Position numbers and translations under genes: made by a program. A stretch of 12,987 bases of DNA from NCBI GenBank assembly GCA_021809235.1, contig JAKBAG010000063.1, positions 1-12,987 of the forward strand. Direction: 5' to 3'. The notes below the pieces were generated by a model. That model was not told where the DNA came from, searched no databases, and saw only the letters and a list, made by a program, of their open reading frames with translations. Below, one piece after another: positions 8,470 to 12,987 of this stretch (positions are counted from its first letter, which is position 1; every line of letters starts with the position of its first letter). This stretch comes from Acidobacteriota bacterium. Its GTDB lineage: Bacteria; Acidobacteriota; Terriglobia; Terriglobales; Acidobacteriaceae.

Positions 8470-9155
8470 CAGTGCGTCTCCCGGGTAGCTAGCACATCCT
8501 CAACCACCCTACCGTCGCGCAGTGTGATGCGGCGATCCGCCAGCGCGGCGATTTGCGGGTCATGCGTGACCAGAACCAGAGTGGTTCCGGCATCACGATT
8601 TCGACTGAGCAGCAGCTCAAGAACCCGCTTGCCGTTGGTTGAGTCGAGATTTCCGGTTGGTTCGTCGGCCATGACAATCGGTGGGTCCAGAATAAAGGCG
8701 CGCGCCAGTGCAACCCGCTGCTGCTCGCCGCCGGAAAGCTGCACCGGATAGTGGTCCATGCGCTGCTCCAGCCCCACCTGCACCAGCAGGGAACGCGCAC
8801 GGCTCAGTCCATCCCCGCTGGCATTCAGCTCGAAGGGAAGCAACACATTTTCCAGTGCTGTGAGTGTGGGAATTAACTGGTAGGACTGGAAAACGAAACC
8901 CAGCTTGCGCCCACGAATGCGTGCCAGCGCAGCCTCGTCCAGGGATTGAATCGGAGTGCCGTCAAGCAGAATTTCCCCTTCGCTGGGAGTATCCAGGCCA
9001 GCAAGCAGACCAAGCAGAGTGCTTTTCCCGCTTCCGCTGGCACCGATGATGGCAACAAACTGGCCGCGCGGAATGAGCAGATCCATGCCCTTGAGAATCT
9101 CCACACGACGGTCGAGGTGCTGAATCCATTTGCGCACTCCGCGCACTTCTATCAT
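8469..9155 (-). CDS. ybbA: YbbA-type ABC transporter ATP-binding protein
   Basis: A 228-residue cytoplasmic ATPase of the LolD/MacB/YbbA group. All motifs are intact: Walker A GASGSGKST (38-46), Q-loop Gln90 in FVFQSYQLIPTLTALENV, signature LSGGEQQR (140-147), Walker B IVMADE (160-165) with catalytic Glu165, D-loop NLDS (169-172) and switch His198 in VTHD. The sequence SYQLIPTLTALENV is characteristic of this subgroup. GAGGAG (complement of 9165-9170) lies nine bases before the ATG. The gene is first in a two-gene operon and overlaps the permease by one base. YbbA is chosen over LolD because of the permease partner and the divergent TesA-type gene. Confidence 0.92.
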   Translation of the reverse strand: MIEVRGVRKWIQHLDRRVEILKGMDLLIPRGQFVAIIGASGSGKSTLLGLLAGLDTPSEGEILLDGTPIQSLDEAALARIRGRKLGFVFQSYQLIPTLTALENVLLPFELNASGDGLSRARSLLVQVGLEQRMDHYPVQLSGGEQQRVALARAFILDPPIVMADEPTGNLDSTNGKRVLELLLSRNRDAGTTLVLVTHDPQIAALADRRITLRDGRVVEDVLATRETH

Positions 9156-9228
9156 CGTTTGCTGCTCCTCTGCTGCATGGTTGGATAGGGGGCAATGCGC
9201 ACAGGCTCACGATACACTGATTTCCGTG
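9156..9228. promoter_or_regulatory. Divergent intergenic region between ybbA and tesA
   Basis: About 73 bases separate the two divergent starts and should carry promoters for both. The ybbA side has a clear ribosome binding site (9165-9170). On the tesA side TACACT (9213-9218) is a possible -10 element, placed so that transcription would start at or near the tesA start codon; I see no convincing -35 for either direction. Confidence 0.4.
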
Positions 9229-9849
9229 ATGATGCTCCGCAGCCGAATCCCATTCCTCCTTGCCCTCTGTCTTCTTTGGACGCAGGCGTCTGCACTCCGG
9301 ACGCAAAAGACTTTAATCTGCTTCGGAGACAGCATCACGGCCGGCTACGGCGAACCGGAGAGCGTGAGTTATCCGGAGAGACTTAGCCATCTGCTGGCCA
9401 TCCGTTCCCTTCCCTTTCGCGTAGTGAATGCCGGAGTTCCGGGAGACACCACCACGGATGCGCTGGCACGATTGCCCTCCATACTGGCCCAGCATCCACA
9501 GGTGGTGGTCGTCGAGTTTGGAGGCAACGACGGACTGCGCGGCATCGATCCCAGCCATACGCAACGCAATCTGACTGCCTTGGTGCACCGGCTGCGCTCT
9601 GCAGGAATCCGAGTGCTGCTGGTTGGAATCACACTTCCTCCCAACTACGGACCGGACTACATCCGCAGCTTCCAGCGTGTCTTTGTGCAGGTGGCCCGCA
9701 GCGAGCATGTGCCACTGATGCCGATGATTTACGACGGCATCTATACCGTGCCGGGCACGATTCAGATGGACGGCATCCATCCCACCGCGAAGGGCTCGCA
9801 AATGATTGCCGAGCATATGTTGCCTCATCTTCTTCCGCTCCTTCGCTGA
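9229..9849 (+). CDS. tesA: TesA-family periplasmic SGNH/GDSL esterase (acyl-CoA thioesterase I / lysophospholipase type)
   Basis: A 206-residue exported SGNH hydrolase. All four blocks are present: block I CFGDSITAG with nucleophile Ser35, block II NAGVPGDTT with oxyanion Gly69, block III GGND with Asn100, and block V DGIHP with Asp181 and His184. A signal peptide (MMLRSRIPFLLALCLLWTQASA) places it in the periplasm, cleaved about residue 22. Start choice is uncertain: GTG 9226, ATG 9229 and ATG 9232 are adjacent, all keep the signal peptide, and none has a Shine-Dalgarno sequence. The frame is open back to 9130, but that extension lies over the ybbA start and puts 33 polar residues before the signal peptide. 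Family members cleave thioesters, aryl esters and lysophospholipids; E. coli TesA is encoded divergently from ybbAP, as here. Confidence 0.9.
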   Translation: MMLRSRIPFLLALCLLWTQASALRTQKTLICFGDSITAGYGEPESVSYPERLSHLLAIRSLPFRVVNAGVPGDTTTDALARLPSILAQHPQVVVVEFGGNDGLRGIDPSHTQRNLTALVHRLRSAGIRVLLVGITLPPNYGPDYIRSFQRVFVQVARSEHVPLMPMIYDGIYTVPGTIQMDGIHPTAKGSQMIAEHMLPHLLPLLR

Positions 9850-9893
9850 ACGCCCGTATGTTAGTCTCATCGGGAGTTATCGACGGGGCTTTT

Positions 9894-9903
9894 CAAACGT
9901 TTG
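9894..9903. promoter_or_regulatory. LacI/PurR-type operator palindrome upstream of the GH3 gene
   Basis: CAAACGTTTG is a perfect 10-bp palindrome with the central CG typical of LacI-family operators, and equals the core of the E. coli PurR box. It is flanked by TTTT (9890-9893 ends TTT, 9904-9907 TTTT region) and lies 19 bases before the GH3 ATG, just ahead of the AAGGA ribosome binding site (9911-9915). A repressor bound here could block transcription of the glycosidase. No regulator gene is in the window, so the binding protein is unknown. Confidence 0.5.
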
Positions 9904-9922
9904 TTTTGCGAAGGACAGGATC

Positions 9923-12163
9923 ATGCAGTGGAAACAACTTGCCTCGGTTGCCGCGCTGGCGGCCACATTGCTGTGTCTGCCGACACAGGCAGCCATACGC
10001 ACCGACTATCCGTTCCGAAACCCAAGGCTGGATCGCGAAGCACGAATCAGTGACCTGCTGAGCCGACTGACTCTGCAGGAAAAGATTGGGCTGATGGGCG
10101 GACAGCCAAGGATACCGAGGCTCGGACTCCAATTCAGCGGCCAGGTGGAGGGTCTGCATGGACTGGCCCTGGGCGGCCCAGGACACTGGGAAGGACGTGG
10201 CAAAACCGTTCTCCCTACAACCACCTTCCCGCAGGAGCGTGGACTGGGCAACACCTGGGATCCGGCGCTCATGCAGCAGGTGGGATCACTCGAAGGCTAC
10301 GAGGCTCGGTACATGTATCAAAGCCCCCAATACAACCGCGGCGGACTGATTGTACGCGCGCCAAATGTGGATCTTGCGCGCGATCCACGCTGGGGCCGCA
10401 GTGAAGAGTCGATGGGGGAAGATCCCTATCTGGTGGGAACGATGGCGATTGCCTTCCAGCACGGATTGCAGGGACCGGATGCAACACACTGGCAGGCAGC
10501 TTCACTGATGAAACATTTCCTCGCCAATGAGAATGAGGATGATCGCGAATCCTCCTCCTCGAACTTTGATGAAAGGCTCTTTCGGGAGTACTACTCCGTA
10601 CCGTTTCGCATGGGCTTCCAATTGGGTGGCTCGCGGGCTGTGATGGCTGCCTACAACTCCTGGAACGGTATCCCGATGATGATTCATCCCGTGCTCAAGG
10701 ACGTGATGGTGAAGGAATGGGGCAATGACGGCATCATCTGTACCGATGGCGGCGCACTGGGGCTGCTGATCACGGCCCATAAAAGCTATGCCACACGGGA
10801 GCAGGGCGCGGCAGCGGCGGTCAAGGCCGGAATCAACACCTTTCTGGACTCTTATCAGCCAGAGCTGAGCGCAGCCGTGAAGGATGGACAGATCAGTGAA
10901 GCGCAAATCGATACCTCCCTGCGCGGGCTACTGCGCGTCTTCTACTGGTTAGGAGAGTTTGATGCGGTCTACGATGGCAGTTCTCCAACCGGAGTGTCCG
11001 CAGCCAGTGACCCCTACGGCCAGATTGGCAGAACCCGGGACACGCCGCCCTGGGAGCGGGAAAGTAGTAAAGCCCTGGCGCGCAAGGCCACGGATGAATC
11101 CATCGTATTGCTGAAAAACGAAGGGCAAACCCTGCCGCTGGAGAAAAACTCCTTGCATTCGATTGCCGTGATTGGCCCCTGGGCCGATCAGGTTTTGCTC
11201 GATTGGTACTCAGGGACTCCACCCTACTCGGTCTCGCCGCTGGAAGGCATTCGCAAGGCGGTTGGGAATGGAACCAGGGTCATATTTGCCCGCGGCGACA
11301 ACGATGCAGAAACAGTAGCAGCAGCCCGGCAGGCGGATGTCGCCATTGTGGTGGTGGGCAATCACCCCTATTGCAATGCAACACGCTGGAAGCAGTGCGA
11401 CACCCCCAGCAATGGTCGGGAAGCAGTGGATCGTCGAACCATTGCCCTCGAGCAGGAATCGCTGGTCAAGCTGGTGTACGCAGCCAATCCGCATACAGTG
11501 GAAGTGCTGATTTCCAGCTTCCCCTACGCGATTGCATGGAGCCAGCAGCACGTGCCTGCAATTGTGCACCTGACGCAGAACAGTGAAGAGCTGGGCGATG
11601 GTCTGGCCGATGTCCTCTTTGGCGCGTACTCGCCAGCTGGACGGCTGGTGCAAACCTGGCCAACAAGCGACTTCCAACTGCTGCCCATGATGGACTACAA
11701 CCTGCTTCATGGTCGCACCTACATGTACAGCAGCCTGAAGCCGCTTTATCCGTTTGGCTTTGGGCTAAGCTACACCACATTCGCCTACCGGAAGATTGCA
11801 TCGAGTGCAGCAACCATGCCGCCCGATGGTTCTGTGAACGTGACGGTAACGGTAGTCAATACGGGTAAACGCGACAGCGACGAAGTGGTCCAGCTGTATG
11901 CGCAGCACGAGCACTCCGCCGTCTCCCGGCCACAGCTGGAACTGAAGGGATTTGCCCGCGTTCATCTCGCAGCAGGCCAGTCTATACCTGTCACCATGAC
12001 GGTGCGAGCACATGATCTGGCCTACTGGGATACAGCAGCGCATGCATGGCGCGTGGAAGCCGAACCGGTGAAGCTGCTGGCTGGTGGCTCTTCCGATCGA
12101 TTGTCCGTGAGTACGGTGGTCACCATCACCCAAAGCGGCAGCTATGGGCCGGAATCGCATTAA
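9923..12163 (+). CDS. Exported glycoside hydrolase family 3 beta-glycosidase (beta-glucosidase / beta-xylosidase type)
   Basis: A 746-residue enzyme that should release terminal sugars from beta-linked oligosaccharides in the periplasm or outside. ATG 9923 is chosen because AAGGA (9911-9915) precedes it and it begins a signal peptide ending LCLPTQA (residue 23); the frame is open upstream to 9806 without such support. The N-terminal TIM-barrel domain (about 40-350) shows EGLHG (76-80), DPRWGRSEESMGEDP (154-168), Lys198-His199 and the nucleophile Asp275 in ICTDGG. The alpha/beta sandwich domain (about 385-600) begins DESIVLLKNEG and holds Glu500 in REAVDR, the likely acid/base. A fibronectin-III-like domain (about 635-735) ends the protein. 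The DPRWGR/GEDP pattern resembles beta-xylosidase/arabinofuranosidase members, but substrate cannot be fixed from sequence alone. Gap to tesA is 73 bases with its own operator, so it is probably a separate unit. Confidence 0.92.
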   Translation: MQWKQLASVAALAATLLCLPTQAAIRTDYPFRNPRLDREARISDLLSRLTLQEKIGLMGGQPRIPRLGLQFSGQVEGLHGLALGGPGHWEGRGKTVLPTTTFPQERGLGNTWDPALMQQVGSLEGYEARYMYQSPQYNRGGLIVRAPNVDLARDPRWGRSEESMGEDPYLVGTMAIAFQHGLQGPDATHWQAASLMKHFLANENEDDRESSSSNFDERLFREYYSVPFRMGFQLGGSRAVMAAYNSWNGIPMMIHPVLKDVMVKEWGNDGIICTDGGALGLLITAHKSYATREQGAAAAVKAGINTFLDSYQPELSAAVKDGQISEAQIDTSLRGLLRVFYWLGEFDAVYDGSSPTGVSAASDPYGQIGRTRDTPPWERESSKALARKATDESIVLLKNEGQTLPLEKNSLHSIAVIGPWADQVLLDWYSGTPPYSVSPLEGIRKAVGNGTRVIFARGDNDAETVAAARQADVAIVVVGNHPYCNATRWKQCDTPSNGREAVDRRTIALEQESLVKLVYAANPHTVEVLISSFPYAIAWSQQHVPAIVHLTQNSEELGDGLADVLFGAYSPAGRLVQTWPTSDFQLLPMMDYNLLHGRTYMYSSLKPLYPFGFGLSYTTFAYRKIASSAATMPPDGSVNVTVTVVNTGKRDSDEVVQLYAQHEHSAVSRPQLELKGFARVHLAAGQSIPVTMTVRAHDLAYWDTAAHAWRVEAEPVKLLAGGSSDRLSVSTVVTITQSGSYGPESH

Positions 12164-12187
12164 GAAGCAGGTTCAGCCGTAGTTATC

Positions 12188-12236
12188 CAAGCAAACCGGG
12201 GGATGCATCCATACGATGCATCCCCTGGTTTGCTTG
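12188..12236. terminator. Long inverted repeat (bidirectional terminator candidate) between GH3 gene and carB
   Basis: Two 22-base arms (12188-12209 and 12215-12236) are complementary except for one position that makes a G-U pair in RNA; the loop is CATAC. The arms contain the palindrome GATGCATC next to the loop. It starts 24 bases after the GH3 stop and 14 bases beyond the carB stop, so it serves both convergent genes. Neither side has a T-tract, so it may act as an mRNA 3'-end stabiliser or a transcription barrier rather than a classic intrinsic terminator. Confidence 0.7.
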
Positions 12237-12250
12237 CCTGCGTGCAGAAA

Positions 12251-12987
12251 CTAGCGTGTGATTGCTGCAGGCGGATGCAACTGCTGCAGAGAGTAGACTG
12301 TGGTCTGCTGCTTCTGCATAGCTGCAATGCCCTCGACAGCGGCGTAGGCTGCCGCAATCGTGGTGATGGTGGGAACGCGAGCAAGCACAGCCGCGCGACG
12401 AATGGCCTTCTCGTCGAAGATCGTATCCTGGCCACGCGGTGTGTTGATGATGAGCTGAATCCGTTCGCCCTTGATCAGATCGACCACGTTGGGACGGCCT
12501 TCCTTGACCTTGAAGACGCGTTCCACGATCATGCCCGCTGCTTCCATCACATCGGCAGTGCCTTCGGTAGCTACCAACTGGAATCCGAGCTCCACATAGC
12601 GCCGAGCCAGCGTGACTGCTGCCGGCTTGTCATGATCGTTGACACTGAAGAAGACCGTACCGCCCGTGGGCAGCTTCTGACCAGCAGAAAGCTGCGCCTT
12701 GGCAAAAGCTTCGCCAAAGCCGGCAGCAACGCCCATCACTTCACCGGTGGATTTCATCTCCGGACTCAGGACAGTATCCACACCGGGAAATTTACCCCAT
12801 GGGAAGACCGGCGACTTGACGTAGAAATGGGAGCCCGGATCAAGATCCTTGCCCGAAGCAACCACATCTGGCAGAAACTCGCGAAGTTTGCGTCCGGTCA
12901 TCAGGCGCGAAGCGATCCGTGCCAGCGGTACTCCGGTGGCCTTGGAAACATAGGGAACCGTTCGCGATGCGCGAGGATTCACTTCAA
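12251..12987 (-). CDS. carB: Carbamoyl-phosphate synthase large subunit, C-terminal part (cut by window edge)
   Basis: About 245 of the roughly 1,080 residues of CarB are in the window; the 5' part lies beyond the right edge. The visible start reads EVNPRASRTVPYVSKATGVP, the end of the second ATP-grasp (carbamoyl-phosphate forming) domain; the GTG at 12980-12982 is internal Val, not a start. KFPGVDTVLSPEMKSTGEVMG follows, then the MGS-like allosteric domain: TVFFSVNDHDK, LVATEGTADV, RPNVVDLIKGERIQLIINT. In E. coli this domain binds UMP and ornithine. The enzyme makes carbamoyl phosphate for arginine and pyrimidine synthesis, with the glutaminase subunit CarA. The C-terminus is complete (TAG at 12251-12253). 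It is a housekeeping gene convergent to the GH3 gene, with no visible functional link to it. Confidence 0.95.
   Translation of the reverse strand, partial: EVNPRASRTVPYVSKATGVPLARIASRLMTGRKLREFLPDVVASGKDLDPGSHFYVKSPVFPWGKFPGVDTVLSPEMKSTGEVMGVAAGFGEAFAKAQLSAGQKLPTGGTVFFSVNDHDKPAAVTLARRYVELGFQLVATEGTADVMEAAGMIVERVFKVKEGRPNVVDLIKGERIQLIINTPRGQDTIFDEKAIRRAAVLARVPTITTIAAAYAAVEGIAAMQKQQTTVYSLQQLHPPAAITR

Noticed and set aside
9806..9922. N-terminal extension of the GH3 frame
   Set aside because: It overlaps the end of tesA and the operator, and would put 39 residues before a proper signal peptide. ATG 9923 has a good ribosome binding site.

Overview
The window is chromosomal DNA of moderately high G+C from a Gram-negative bacterium: it encodes an outer-membrane TolC protein, a lipoprotein adaptor and periplasmic enzymes. 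The flavour of the proteins (HME-type RND efflux, an exported plant-type GH3 glycosidase) suggests Acidobacteriota, class Terriglobia. That placement is inference from family resemblance and is not proven. I see no rRNA, tRNA, CRISPR array, insertion sequence or phage gene.

Region 1 (about 1-5903, plus strand) is a tripartite RND efflux operon: outer-membrane TolC-type factor (184-1518), lipoprotein adaptor (1515-2693) and CzcA/CusA-family inner-membrane pump (2693-5851). The three genes overlap by 1-4 bases, so they are very likely co-transcribed and translationally coupled. The adaptor starts at TTG. The pump has the Asp-Asp-Glu TM4 motif of divalent-metal pumps. An open frame running in from the left edge ends inside the tolC start codon and may be the tail of a fourth cistron. 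A strong hairpin at 5874-5903 closes the operon.

Region 2 (5902-9849) is a YbbA-YbbP-TesA module. The YbbP-type permease (5902-8469) and YbbA-type ATPase (8469-9155) are on the minus strand and overlap by one base. Divergent from them, across about 73 bases, is an exported SGNH hydrolase of the TesA family (9229-9849). The same divergent order is found in Escherichia coli, so this is probably one functional system: a transporter that handles hydrophobic molecules and a periplasmic esterase that cleaves them.

Region 3 (9850-12250, plus strand) holds an exported GH3 beta-glycosidase (9923-12163). A perfect 10-bp palindrome of LacI/PurR-operator type lies 19 bases before its start, which suggests sugar-responsive repression. 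A very long hairpin (12188-12236) separates it from the convergent carB.

Region 4 (12251-12987, minus strand) is the C-terminal part of carB, the large subunit of carbamoyl-phosphate synthase, cut by the right edge.

No wholly new system stands out. The best leads are the conserved tesA/ybbAP arrangement, the LacI-type operator before the GH3 gene, and three strong hairpins at gene boundaries. No stretch over 300 bases lacks a gene; the longest gene-poor stretch is the left edge (1-183).
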